DNA of 64,000 nt, taken from assembly GCA_001599975.1 (NCBI GenBank), contig BCIO01000002.1, positions 2,801,883 through 2,865,882 on the forward strand. The letters are read 5' to 3'. Shown in pieces: positions 28,085 to 39,999 of this stretch. The DNA is from Cystobasidiopsis lactophilus (Eukaryota; Basidiomycota; Agaricostilbomycetes; Agaricostilbales; Chionosphaeraceae). Each line of letters begins with the position of its first letter. Within the stretch, counting starts at the first letter, position 1. Both the position numbers and the translations under genes were made by a program. Under the pieces are notes generated by a model, which was not told where the DNA came from, searched no databases, and was given only the letters and a program-made list of their open reading frames with translations.

Positions 28085-30165
28085 TCAGGCTGAGGAAGCA
28101 GCGGCTTCTGCTTGCGCCTTTGCCACATGCTCTCGCGCCAACAGTTCCAGAACCCGGTGTGCCAAAATCTCGGCCGCACTTTGGTCTGAACCATTTTCGC
28201 ACCGATCCAGAGCGAAACGCCGTGTGCCAATTGCCAGTGTGGGCAAGGTGGCTCGCCGAGTAGCGCTATCTTGCGTAGTCCTTGGTGCTCCAGGGGTGTA
28301 TACCGGCCGAGGGAGGTTGCCACGCGCGCAGAACTGTGGAATCAAAAATCTACTCGGCGCGCATTTCGGTGGATGCACTGGAGGCAGGCGCACCGCGTTC
28401 AACTTTCGCCGCCAGCTTCTTTGACGGATCCACTGCTGTTTCAGCTCGTCGACCAGCTTGGCTTCGATGGCGATCTGGGCCACCGCCGCACGAGCATCTT
28501 TTTCACTGCTGTATGCAGCGGCTGTCCGATAAGTTTTGGGGTGGCGCAGTGGGATGGTCAAAGTGCACGAGAAGTTCCCTGTCCGAATGTCTGAATATTC
28601 ATAACGTGGCGCGGTGGAAGCAAGACGCAAAAAAAGACGAACCCGCGCTGTCAGTATCAACGGCATAGATCGGCACACAATCTTGGGGGCCAAGTTCCTC
28701 GCATGCCATAGCAATCAAGGTTACTGGGTGGGCGTTCACGGGGATTCGCTTGATCTCTTGGAGCCGCGGCCGGGCGGCTGGCGATGGGCGCTCATCTTCC
28801 TGCATTGCCTCTGCCCTCTGGTCTCCGCCCAACACTGAATCTGTATACTCCTTGATCCGAAGCACCAGCCCTCGTCCGATTGCCTCAAGCACAACGCGAT
28901 CTCTGGCTACTTCTGGCGAAGCGAACTCGACCGGCACCTCGTATCGTAAATCCAAGGGCGCATTGGACATCAGGGAAGCTTTGGCCCCATGAAAGCCTGT
29001 CTGGCTGCTGAAACAGTCGAAGATCTGCAGGCAGGCTTGAGGCCCCAGCTTCTGGCGGATGTAGGCGTCAACAAGGCGGCCGGAGCCAGTCACGACGCAT
29101 GGAGGGTCGAGAGCAATGCAATCGTCAAACGGATCTTTCCCAAAACTGCTGTAAGCTCTGGGTGTGTTCTCTTCTGCGCCATCAAGGGATGCCGCCGAGT
29201 GACGCGGTCGTTTGAGCGCGGTGGCCTGCAGTGGCAAAAATCCGGGAAAGAGGCGCTTGTGCTGCGGCGTATCCATCGGATCGATTTGCATAGCAGCCAA
29301 ACCACATCCGCTAATGGACTCTTGGTCTAAAGCGCTCGCCGGTTGCATGTCGGCGTCCAAAGTTCGGGCAGAGGTCGAAGGCGCTGGCGCCGGATTTGGC
29401 CGCACAGCCGTCCGGCCTCCAAATTGAAAAGATGAAGGCGGCGGCATGGGCTGAGGCGCTTCTCGGACGTCAAGATTTAGGAGCGCGATGTGAGCTCTGA
29501 GACCGTGAAGGGCTTGGGTGACGGCGTGCTTTCTGGCCGTCTTCTTGGCAATCTGGGCTGGGCCTGTGCAGCTCCAAGCTGGATGTCCTGGGACAGTGAC
29601 AGTAATCTGGAATTGATAGCCTCGGTCTGCAGGAGCCCTCAACTTTCACCTTCTGCAGGTTCGATGAGACCAAATGAACGAACCTGGCCGGTGCATCTCC
29701 TCAAAGGCGCAGTTCATCAAGAAAGGACCGCAATAGCGTTCGACCAAGGCAACGAGCTGGTCGTGGTCCGGCGCTGCATTCGGCACTTTGTTCGTCGACA
29801 AGTTGGCGCACATGTCCAGGAGGCGTTGACCCATCCCGTTCTCCAAGCAGATCTTGTACGAGGCCTCTCTTGCTCTGTCTTTCGAGTCGTGGACATCATC
29901 AACTCGAACTTGCTGAGAGTCGCTGGGTCCGAAGCAGACAGTCAAGACGCAACCATAGCGAACTGTCGCGGTTTGAACGAGAGCATGAGCGCGTGCATTC
30001 CATCTTTCCATCTTCAGATCGGTGGCAAGAGTAGCGACGCTCACATCGACCTGAGGGGTGCCAAGTCCGCGTTATAGCTGTCGACAGGTCCACCGCTTGG
30101 CCGGCGTTTTTGAGCCTTTGGCACGCTCTCTGGAGCGCTGCAGGGACTTGGCCGGCGTTCGCCAT
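28085..30165 (-). CDS. protein with several dsRNA-binding-like segments, 642 aa
   Basis: Four exons on the minus strand: 30165-30094, 30050-29684, 29626-28643 and 28590-28085; introns are 43, 57 and 52 nt and phases close. A clear dsRBD is GYQFQITVTVPGHPAW, then GPAQIAKKTARKHAVTQALH near residues 150-190. An N-terminal segment (RYGCVLTVCFGP followed by SKDRAREASYKICLENGM) has the same strand-strand-helix layout. So do NFSCTLTIPLRHPK with EKDARAAVAQIAIEAKL, and a C-terminal piece ending QSAAEILAHRVLELLAREHV. No RNase III, helicase or deaminase domain is visible. A role in dsRNA handling or RNA silencing is inference. It diverges from the tandem triplet genes. The GTTCGT donor is used twice. 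Confidence 0.65.
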
Positions 30166-30852
30166 TCCGCCTTGGACCAGGCACACAATACGTGCTCTTC
30201 CTTAGAAAGTCCGAGCAGGAGCGACGCTGTTGGCGCTAAACCTTGGGGAGAGCTCGTGGCTTAGTTGGAGGGGCTGCACCACAAGTTGGCGATGTATTAG
30301 AAGTCCTAAATTTTTCCCACGTGAAAAGGTTTCGAGTGGGCGAATGCCGGCGAATAGGCGATTCATGCGCATATAGACCCCAGCTTCATGCGCATTGCTC
30401 GATGTCTTGGACTTAGGAAGGCAGACAACGTCAAGATCCTGTCGAGGCGAAGCACAAGGTGGAGGGGATTTGCGTCAATGATTATCAAACTCGGCACAGT
30501 TGGCCGCGCGCCATTTAGAAGGGCTTCAAGGGTTCCTCTGCTTCCACCACCACTTGACTGCACCAGGCTTCCGATTTCGCCAAGCCGCAGTCCCAACAGC
30601 TCATTGGATCTGGTCAACACCAAATCCTAGCACTTACAAGCCGTCCCGCTCGACCTTAAGAGCTCCTTTCTCGACCCCCGGCATATAGGTGTCCGATCGC
30701 TACACCTGCCACCCTACCCAAATAAAACCTCAACCTCACCCCCGATCTTTACAACGTCGTTGGCTACAAGAGCAGAGAAGCGAGGATCGGTCGAAGCTGC
30801 AACAGTTTGGCTGCCCTCGCATTATCATGGTCCTTCCTCTCAATTCGACTTG
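30166..30852. promoter_or_regulatory. divergent upstream region, 687 bp
   Basis: This spacer lies between the dsRBD-like gene (minus) and the first tandem-triplet gene (plus). One CACGTG palindrome lies at 30318-30323, a possible bHLH/E-box site. I see no gene or RNA in it. Confidence 0.35.
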
Positions 30853-32048
30853 ATGGCGGCCTCCACGTTGGTAGTCACGACGGCGGCCAGCTCCGTCGCG
30901 CCCCCGTGTTCGATTGGCGGCGGGAAGGTGGAATCGGTGGCTTCCAAGAGTAGCAGCGCGAGGCCGTCTCATCGCCGATCCAAGTCGTCCAAAGAGCCCG
31001 ATCCCGTCACCAAGGTCCGCACTGCCATCCAGCAAGTATTCCCCAAGAGCTGGGGCAGCTCTGCGGATTTCGAGAAGCTGGCACTGGAGCTGTTCGCGGT
31101 TGCTTGTGGCTTCATGTGAGCAACTGTCCGATCGATAAAGTTTATAAAGCTTATAAAACCATGGACATTCTCAGAGCTGGCCATCGCATCACCAACTACC
31201 CACTCACGGCAACAGAGACCAACTTGTTGGCATACGAGCTTCACAAAGTGCGCTTTCTGTCGTCCCTCAAAATCTTTTCGGCAAGCTAATCTAAATGTTA
31301 TGCAACGAGCAGGTCGTCGACACGTCAGGCCTCCTGATGATTTTCGACGAGGCCACGGCACAGCTCTTCGTCGTGCACACGCACATTCTCAGCGACCGTC
31401 TGGATCAGATCACCACCGATACGACCATCTTTGTGCGCTCGGAATTCGACGCCGCGGCCAAGTCGCCCAAATTTACGGTGGTGCGTGCTTCGTCTCTGTG
31501 AGAAGGGCCGTTTCAAGTCTCACGAGCCTGTCCTAGATGGCGCCTTGCGACCTTGGCTTCTTGCCGCCGGTCTTCGACAAGCTCCACTCCTTTTTGCGGA
31601 CTTCGACGGAACAACTGATCACAACTTCGGACTTCTCGTGGTCGCCCGTCGAAGCTGCCCTTTACATCCCGGCGTTGGGCGGTTGGCTTCTCGACCACCC
31701 TGTCGTCATTGCCACTCCCTTGGAACTCGGTCGCGAAGAGGCGGATTCGTATTGGCGTCTCCAGCTCCAGGTCGAGGGCCACGACGCCAAACACGACCAC
31801 ACATTCGAGAGCTGCCGAGTTCCCGTCGCCTTGTTCCCCGAGCCAGGCTTGGTGCAGGACGCCCAAGTGTTGAGCTCCGTAACTTTGGCGTCCATTCAAG
31901 ACCGCCTGCAAAGCCTAAGTCAGCCTGTCCTTCCTATTTCTGGGTCTTCCGGTCTCTGAAGCGTGATGATACAGTGTTCGAGAGGCTGAACTCCAATCTC
32001 CATGCTTCGCGCGTTTTCGAGGAGGTGGAGGTCATTTGCACCATCTGA
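30853..32048 (+). CDS. C1orf74/DUF4504-like protein, copy A of a tandem triplet
   Basis: Five exons: 30853-31115, 31175-31247, 31313-31480, 31537-31918 and 31975-32048, 319 aa. A Ser/Lys-rich N-terminus (SSARPSHRRSKSSKEPDPV) precedes the core. The core runs FEKLALELFAVACGFIAGH, then SGLLMIFDEATAQLFVVH, an insert, IPALGGWLLDHPVVIATP, and FESCRVPVALFPEPGLV. This order (helix with 'CGF', a beta hairpin, 'lG.LL..PVVY', 'f..P..LF') recurs in the next two genes. Similarity to the uncharacterised UPF0739/C1orf74 family is from memory and tentative. No signal peptide or membrane segment is seen. No function is known. Confidence 0.55.
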
Positions 32049-32327
32049 TCGACCTGCCACCCGCTTCCACCTTTCAGCCTTTCTTTTTGCTCGCATTTGC
32101 GAGCTTGTGTTGCTGTCATTTTTTATCGTTTTGTAAAGTCGCCTTGTATCGCATTACATACACGCACGCATTCGCAAGGTCGTTCAGAGGATTTGTAAAT
32201 AGGGTTTCAAGGTGCCAATGGAGACAAGAGGACGAGAATTTACAAAACAGAACACCACAGCTGGTTCGTTTCTGGTGGCAAAGTGACGCGGGCTCCCAGC
32301 CTATAGCTTTAATTGCCGCGACTAGCA

Positions 32328-33024
32328 ATGCAAGATGCCGCGTTACTGGAGACTCTACTTTTGCACTTGAAGGATGTACACTGTTTCAAAAGAGCTGGGG
32401 AGGCCTTGATTCGTGCCCTTGCTTTCGATGTGGTTGCTGTTTCGTGTGGCTTTCGACCAGCGACCCTGATCGACTTTTGCTTGGTTACTGCGCCTCGTGA
32501 TTTAAAAGACGTTGCTTGTGCTTTCGAATGTCTTCCAGAACTGGTCGTGCTACATTTCGAAGGCCAGGTCTTCGTCGCTAGTCGCCCTTCCGTCGTTGCC
32601 CATTGTGCTCTCGCTAGCCCCAGTTTTGTAGACGTAGCCACGTTTCATCAGGTAATTCGGTGCTCTTTGATCTTTTGTGTATGTGCGTCTCGCTAATCCG
32701 GGGTCAACAGGTGAACGAAGCGAAGTTATCGTGGTTTAAGGAATTTCGCCACCAGCTCGCAAGCTGGCTGGAGTCTAACATCAGCCCTATCCTCGATTTG
32801 GCGACCATATTGGCCACCTCTGAGGACAAGGAGGAAGCTAATGATGGATTGCGAATGGCATGCTCATTTCTTGCGAATTGTGATGCTCAGATGCTGACGA
32901 TTCGGCCCAGGTCACCATCGCGGGCTCGCTGCTTGGTTACCCTTCTGTCTACGTACTTCAAGATGCGTATGTGGAGCAGGCCATCGTGGTTACAGTCACG
33001 ACCGGTGAGAGATTGGACGCATAA
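32328..33024 (+). CDS. C1orf74/DUF4504-like protein, copy B of a tandem triplet
   Basis: Three exons: 32328-32651, 32711-32857 and 32911-33024, 194 aa, the shortest copy. The core reads ALAFDVVAVSCGFRPATLID, then LPELVVLHFEGQVFVASRP, and after splicing VTIAGSLLGYPSVYVLQDAY with VTTGERLDA at the end. It lacks the C-terminal third seen in copies A and C. The second intron has no usable GT donor in phase. A GC donor (GCATGC) with a CTGAC branch-like site and CCCAG acceptor restores the frame. If that is wrong, the gene is broken. Confidence 0.45.
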
Positions 33025-33413
33025 AGAATTGTCTGCAAGACTGAGACTGGTGGCAGCCACTCTCTGCAGCTCCGCCCACCCGGAGCGACCCCATGTCCTT
33101 ATGCAGTTCAGCCACCCATCAATGCTCAATCTGCCTTGCAAATCACTCGTCACCGCAAAGTTGACCGCCGCTTGGCGTCAAACCGATTCCTGGGATTCCT
33201 TCTCTGTCGACGATACCGCGCCCTTTGAGTCCGTAAACTTCTCTTCGAGGACTCCTGGGTCCTGTTAATCTTTCCATCGGGACACACAGGATGCCGCGTT
33301 TCGCGTTCTGACTCAGGGAACGCATGTGCGGGAACCACGTAAGCAAGCTCGGCACTCCGCTCGCTCGCAAGGTCGCAGATTCTTCTGTCCTTGCACCGCC
33401 AGTCCACCCGGAC
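33025..33413. other. spacer between tandem copies B and C, 389 bp
   Basis: This stretch probably contains the 3' UTR of copy B and the promoter or leader of copy C. An in-frame upstream ATG at 33324 could lengthen copy C by 30 residues. Nothing else is recognised. Confidence 0.35.
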
Positions 33414-35157
33414 ATGTCAGAGTCGAGCCGGCCGCCCTCGGTCATCTCGACCGCGAGCTCTTCGGAGCACAAGAAACACAAGCACCGGCATTCGAAGGGA
33501 CACCACCACGGCCATCACCATCACCAGCACCACCATAAGAGTCCGACGCCGGGCGAGAACCCGCTGCAGAAGCTGCTCGATGTACTGCATTCTGCGAACT
33601 GCCTGCACGGCTGCGATGAAGAGACGATGGGCCGCCTAGCGAAGCACCTGTACGCCGTCGCATTCGGGATTCGGTGCGTCCTTCTGCTTGGCCCGTGTAC
33701 GGACCTCTCGGCCTGACGGAGACTTGTTTGCAGTGCTGCACATTGGTTAAAAGAGCTGTTGCTGAGCCGAGAAGCGTGCGACGAGCTGGCCGCTGTCTTG
33801 TCCGTGGTTCGTCCGAGCGATCTTGGCTTAGCGCCGAGGACAACATGCTGATCCAGACCGCCGCGGAAACAGCTGCCGCATGCAAGGAACGTCGTCATTC
33901 TTTATGAGCCCATCTCCAAGCGTGTGCTGGCTTGCAATCGCCACATCACCAACACCCGATTGCAGGCTCAGCTCGACGAAGGTCACCACGAGATTGAGCA
34001 GGTATGACTGGTTCCATTGTGTTGCTCTTGCCTCACTTTCTGAAATGGACTGTATGAAAGTGGTTCGTCAAGTTTGACCGGGAAGGGAACGGCAAGTTTG
34101 TGCAGCACGAAGAGGTGGAGTTCTTTGCGCCGACGCTGAAGAAGCTCACTCGGGCGATGGACAGAGTGGACGAGGAGGATGCAGACTATGTTCAAGTGCT
34201 GGACATGGGCGACATCTGTCAATTTGGGTCCGAGAGCCTGACCTTACTGCGTGCGTGTTTACACTATCGACAACAGACATGTCCGAACTGAGGCAAACGA
34301 TTACAGGCCTCATGACAATCCATCACTTTCTGCAAGGCTATGTATGTCGCTGTCTTACAAGAGCATCGAGTGTTGCTGATTGGCTTGCCCAAAATAGCCG
34401 GTCATGTGTAAGCATTTGTGAGAGCAGGCTCGATGCCAGAGACTGATGCGCCTGTGCAGATGTCATTGATGAGGCTGCCGACAGCATATACGAAGCGTGC
34501 CAGCTTCTGTGAGCAGCTCTTTCATCTGGCTCAACCTTCACACGCTCAAGTCCAAGCCAGGAGTCGGCATCTTGCGTGGGTCGGCAACGTCCACCTCGGT
34601 ACGTATTCAGCTGGACTGTGGTGTCATTTTGAACTCATACAGTATGTGTATCAGAGGGCAAGCGGCCAGAAGACGACCACCTGCTCCTCCGATTTTGTTT
34701 CCCTGCGCACTTGTTTTCGTACGACGATCTGGAGTTGACCGACAAGACTGCGATGCTCTCCCTCAGGAGCATCAGCGATATGTACCAAAACGTGAGTTGC
34801 CTGTGACGGAGGTACAGCTGGATCTGACCCAGCCGCGACAGCGCTTCATTGAACGCTTGGAAAGTGGCGACATCCGCTCCGTTTGGCAGGACGTGACCGT
34901 CTCCGTCGAAGGGCCCATCCCGCATCAAGTGGCGTTCGCGCAATGCGGCAGCAAGCTGTACTCGTACGTCAAGCCCATGAAACTTGGCCGGTTTCGCCGC
35001 CTAACTTTCTTTGTTTCGCAGCTGTGTTGCCGGCGGCGCTATAGACAAGGCTTGGCCAGCAAGCCCTGCTGGTATGGACGCCTTCAACATGAAGAGGATG
35101 AACTCTGCGCTGTCGTCTTCTAGCAGCAGCGCGTACACCAGCGATAATACGCCGTGA
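33414..35157 (+). CDS. C1orf74/DUF4504-like protein, copy C, with a His-rich N-terminus
   Basis: Eleven exons: 33414-33673, 33734-33806, 33873-34001, 34061-34250, 34307-34341, 34398-34407, 34460-34508, 34561-34598, 34643-34791, 34833-34963 and 35022-35157, 399 aa, all phases consistent. The N-terminus holds a histidine/lysine tract at residues 18-42. The core reads LAKHLYAVAFGIRAAHWLKE, VVILYEPISKRVLACNRHIT, IHHFLQGYPVMYVIDEAADS and HLLLRFCFPAHLFSYDDLEL, parallel to copies A and B. The GYPVxY block followed by 'l.f..P..LF' is what I associate with C1orf74. A Ser-rich tail ends it. The 10-nt exon is notable. Function is unknown. Confidence 0.6.
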
Positions 35158-35407
35158 GCCGGCCAAAGCCAGACGGTTATCGGGACTTTTAGGGGCATCT
35201 ACAGGGCAGACCAGCTGTCTGTATGAGTATCGAGTTAGATTTGGATCAACAATCTGCTGCCTGGCAGAAAGTGCTTCCCCAGCTAGAGAGCGCGAGAACA
35301 CTTTTCCCACAGCTCGCTCGCGATGCCCCGCCTCGCGCATCGTCGGGGTCCGACCTGCTTTCTTTCCGCTTCCACCGTCATCCTCCTCGTCCTCTCATAC
35401 GAACAAG

Positions 35408-38320
35408 ATGTCGGACTCTGCCGAGCAGGAGCACCCGCACGTCGACAAGCGCCCCCTTGCCGCGCGAACTGGCAAGGACGCTAAAGTCAAGCCGCATCTG
35501 GACGAGTCCCAGTACAAGAAGCTCTATGACGAGTCCATCAAGGAGCCCAAGAAGTTCTGGGACCGAGTGAGCCGACTGCTTGTGTCGTGTGTCTGGGCGC
35601 CAGCGGCTAATCACTTTGGATGCATTCGCAAAGATGGCCAAAGAGACCATCGACTGGATCACGCCTTACAAGACTGTCAGCCACGGCACCTTTGCTGAAG
35701 GCGATGTCGCATGGTTCCCAGAGGGCGGTAGGCCAACTTTCACAGCTAGAAGGCGCCAGAGCACAGATCTCAATCCTTGGCGCCGAAACAGAACTCAACG
35801 CCAGCTACAACTGTGTGGACCGCCACGCGTACAAGAACCCCAAGAAGGTAAGGTTTGGTCCTCAGGTGTGCATTGCAAGCGCTCATTCCATCGCAGCCTG
35901 CCATTATTTGGGAAGCGTGCGTTTCCGGGGTCGCGAGCGCGAAAGTCCGGGTTTGCTGATTTTTATCTCCCAGGGACGAAATTGGCGACCACAAGATCAT
36001 CACCTACGATGAGCTGCTCCGTGAAGTCTGCCAAGTAGCTAACGTGCTTGCCAACTTGGGCGTCAAGAAAGGCGATGTGAGAGCATTTTCCGCCGACGCG
36101 CTCTGCCCCATAATCCCGGCCTGACCGCGGCGAACCCCAGACTGTGGCCATCTACCTCCCCATGGTCCCGGAAGCCGCTGTCGCTTTCCTCGCAGTGGCT
36201 CGCCTGGGCGCCATTCACTCCGTCGTCTTCGCCGGCTTTTCAGCCGAATCCCTCCGGGACCGGATTGTCGACTGCAAGGCTCGCGTCGTTATCACTACCG
36301 ACGAGGGCAAGCGCGGGGGCAAGACTATTGCTACTAAGTCCATCGTCGACTCTGCCCTCGAGCAGAGCGGCGACATCGTCGAGCACGTATTGGTCATCAA
36401 GCGCACCGGCAGCAAGGTCAACTTCAAGGAAGGTCGCGATCTCTGGTGGGGAGAGGAGATCAAGAAGGTGCCAAACTTCAGACCGCCCACCCCGGTCAGC
36501 AGCGAGGACCCACTCTTCATCTTGTACACCTCGGTGAGTTTTTCTGCCGAACCCCGAATTTGTTGGTTTCGGCGCCCCTTGCTGACGCCAAAGCGCTTTT
36601 AGGGAAGCACTGGCAAGCCGAAAGGTGTCGTCCACACGACCGCGGGCTACCTACTGGGCGCCGCTTTGACCGTCAAGTATGTCTTTGATGTGCACCCAGA
36701 AGACAACTTCGCCTGCATGGCCGATGGTCAGTTCTGGCTCTTGACTGGACTTCGACCTGTTCTCACGTTTTTATCTTCAGTCGGCTGGATTACTGGCCAC
36801 AGTAAGGCTTCGCCCTCGCCTTGATAAAAAACGGATCAAAATTTGACGCTCACGGCATTTGTGCAGCCTACATTGTCTAGTACGCAGATTATTTGCCCTC
36901 ATTTCACTTCTGACGCCTTCAATCTACAGCGGTCCTCTGATGAACGGCGTCACCACGACCATCTTCGAGAGCACGCCGCTCTACCCCGATGCGTCGCGCT
37001 ACTGGAAGGCCGTCCAGACGCACAAGCTCACCCAGTTCTACACTGCGCCTACCGCCATTCGTCTTCTGCGAAAGATGGGCGAGAAGCACATCAAAGGTCA
37101 CGATCTGTCCACCCTGCGAACCATTGGGTCCGTGGGAGAGCCCATCGCCCCTGATGCCTGGCTGTGGTACCATGAGCACGTCGGTCAGAGCGAGTGCGCC
37201 ATTGTGGACACATACTGGCAAACCGAGACTGGCAGCATCATCATCACCCCTCTGCCTGGCGCGACGCAGACCAAGCCCGGCTCTGCTTCGCTGCCCTTCT
37301 TCGGCATTGAGCCTGTTCTCCTCGACCCTACCTCTGGCAAGGAGCTTGATATCAAGGACAAGGCAGTCGAAGGTGTGCTTGCTATCCGCCAGCCGTGGCC
37401 ATCGGTTGCACGCACAGTGTACAACGACCACGACCGCTACCTCGATACCTATCTCAGGCCATGTACGCTTTTTAGCGTCCCTATCTGACCAATAAGATAC
37501 TGAGCCTCGCGAGCAGACAAGGGCTACTACTTCACGGTCGGTCGATCTTTGTATGGAGTGCTAATTTCGGATCCTCATTCAAGAATGCAGGGCGATGGCG
37601 CCGGCATTGACAAGGACGGCTACTTCTGGATCAGAGGCCGTGTCGACGATGTTATCAACGTTAGCGGGCATCGTCTCTCGACAGCCGAAATTGAGGCTGC
37701 CCTTATCCAACACCCTGGCGTGGCCGAGACTGCTGTCGTTGGTGTGAAGTGAGCCGCAATCGTTTATAAGGAGAAGAGGACCAATCTCACCGACATGGAC
37801 AGTGACGAGATGACCGGCCAGGCCGTCTTCAGCTTCGTGTGCCTCAAGCCCGAATTCTCCTACGACGAGTCGAAGGAGAGTGCCCTGGTCAAGGAGCTCA
37901 CCCTCCAAGTGCGCAAGAACATCGGTCCCTGTACGTTTACTTTGTATGCTGGTTTGTGCGACTTGCTGACAGCTGGAAATAGTCGCGGCCCCCAAACGCA
38001 TTGTATGCTCCGCCTTTCCGCTCTCTTGTTTTTGCAGGTTCTTAATGTGCTTTCTTCTTGTAGATCATCGTCAAGGACTTGCCTAAAACTCGGTAAGTTG
38101 CTTGAAGGCGCTAGTAGGACGGCGCTGACATCGTGAACAGCTCGGGCAAGATCATGCGCCGCATTCTGCGCAAGCTTTCCTCCGGCGAAGGCGACCAGCT
38201 TGGCGACCTGTCCACTCTGGCCGATGTAAGGATGTTGCCTGCTCCAAAATAGATTCATAGCTCATGTGTGGCGATGAACAGCCGGAGGTCGTGGAGCAAA
38301 TCAAGGAGAAGCTCGGTTAA
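35408..38320 (+). CDS. acetyl-CoA synthetase (AMP-forming)
   Basis: Seventeen exons, about 664 aa, all phases closing. Exons include 35408-35566, 35634-35727, 36141-36533, 36930-37462 and 38282-38320, with micro-exons at 35897-35916, 36867-36879, 37517-37536 and 37983-38002. Adenylation signatures are [86 protein letters not shown] and the catalytic Lys in [15 protein letters not shown]. It makes acetyl-CoA from acetate, ATP and CoA in the cytosol or nucleus, for lipid synthesis, histone acetylation and growth on C2 sources. It is convergent with the 6PGL gene. Confidence 0.96.
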
Positions 38321-38729
38321 GCACCATCATCGACCTCCATTATACGCAAGCAGACAGGGATAAGGCCTCTCTTGCATCGGGTTCGCGGCTGCTCTCATAT
38401 AATCTTTGGGATGCTTTCTTTTTAACCGATACTTCCAATACCAAACCAAAAATTGCCCTGGGTTTTAACAGCTTTTTTGTTCTTTCATTTGGGGGATTTT
38501 TCGGTTCTTTGCGAGCGTTGAGCGAGAGCAGGAAATCCTCCCACGCTGAAGACATTTACAAGGGTCAAAACCAAGAGAGAGAAAAATAACCACAGCGCAG
38601 GCGAAAGGATGACCATTTCGTGTTTTGAGAAAGCAGGCAAGCGTTTTACTGGTAAGTCGTTTTCGGAAGGAAAGAAAATGTGGCCAAGGCCGTCTAGGAG
38701 AACAGAGAGAAGACAGGACGCGGTGGGCA
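38321..38729. other. convergent 3' spacer, 409 bp
   Basis: This stretch lies between the stops of acetyl-CoA synthetase (plus) and 6PGL (minus). It is somewhat T-rich and presumably holds both 3' UTRs. Open frames across it look like chance. Confidence 0.4.
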
Positions 38730-39999
38730 CTAGAGCTTGATAGGTGACAGCCGACCATCTTCGCTGCTGAACTCCGTCTTTTTGTGCTGGAGGTGCGCAC
38801 TGTGCGGCGGCGTTTGAGCGCGAGGACAAAGATAAAGGAGGCAAGATGACGCACGTCGCGGCTGCGTCGGTAAACCAGTACACTCGGCCAGGGTTGATGG
38901 GCTTGACTTTGGCGCAAGGCAGCGTCTTCTTGGCCTGCTCGTCGTCGAATACCTTGGACCTGGGTTGCACTCCGGACCTTGAGTGACGCCGAAGATGAAA
39001 ACTGCGGAAAGCGCAAGGACGCACATCATCTCTTGCTTCGCCGCTCCGGATGCCACGAAAGCAGCTCGGTGGGCGTGGTTAAGGACCGGGAAAGTGAGGG
39101 TCTGGTGAGGGGCCAAAGATTTTGAGACGCTCCGTGAAAAGTCCGTCGCCACGCAGGCCCACTTACGATGCGTCTCGGCGGAGGCTTGGGCGAGTCTTCG
39201 ATAGCGGCCACCCAGCGCAGGTCTTCGTCAAGAAGTGGGTGATCTGATAAATGAGCAGCATCAGCTTTCGGGACCCGACCGTCGACATGTTTCGGGACGG
39301 AAAGCTCACTTGGGAAGAGGGAGCAAGTGTGGCCTGCGTGCTCAAACTCAAGTCTTGATCGATACGAGAGCACAAAGAGAGCAAGTGCGCACCGTCGGGG
39401 CCCATGCCGAGCAAGACCAGATCAAAGCGAGGGAAGGCGACCGAGTTCTTGCCGGCAAAGACGCCCATGAGCTGCTTCTCGTACTCGTCCGCGCACTCCT
39501 CGGCGTCCTCGAGGAGCGATACATCGATCGGGTGGACGTTCTTCTCCGGTATGGACGCCTTGTCGAGCACGTATTGCTTGATCAAGCGGTAGTTTGAGTC
39601 TTCGTGGTCGAGCGGCACCAAGCGTTCGTCGGCCAAGAAGACCTCCCTGTGCGCATACCGTGAGTGTACTGTGCGCACGATCAAAGCCAGAGGCAGTGGA
39701 CACACCATTGCTCCCATTTGAGGCCTTGCCGGCCCACCAACTCTTGGCCGAGCAGCTTGGGCAGCGAGCCGCCCGAGATGGCCACCTTGAAGCTGTCCCG
39801 CTTGGCCAGGGTCTCATCCTGCGCTCGAATCACAAACTCGGCGAGGGCGTCGGACAAGGCATCTGTCGTCGGGAACGAGAACAGGATGGGATCTGGGATC
39901 GAGTGCCTGGATTTGGCCCATGGCTTCAGCGCTCTGCCAGTCGCAGCCTGCAGAGGGGAGCATCACTGACAATCCTGCGGACTCAGAAACTGTCGCCAT
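38730..39999 (-). CDS. 6-phosphogluconolactonase
   Basis: Eight exons on the minus strand: 39999-39971, 39906-39706, 39646-39393, 39333-39310, 39243-39167, 39101-39025, 38977-38855 and 38799-38730, 284 aa. Motifs are [74 protein letters not shown] and NHAHRAAFVASG, covering the whole SOL/NagB-type fold. It hydrolyses 6-phosphogluconolactone in the oxidative pentose phosphate pathway. A short exon of 24 nt carries HTCSLFP. The start ATG overlaps, on the opposite strand, the first ATG of the next gene. Confidence 0.92.

Noticed and set aside
33465-33540. CAC/CAT-rich tract as a satellite repeat
   Set aside because: It encodes an in-frame His/Lys-rich segment of the third triplet protein and is too short and irregular for a satellite.
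39920-39997. Upstream in-frame extension of the PTAR1-like gene
   Set aside because: It is antisense to 6PGL exons 1-2 and its intron, and shows no similarity to the family.
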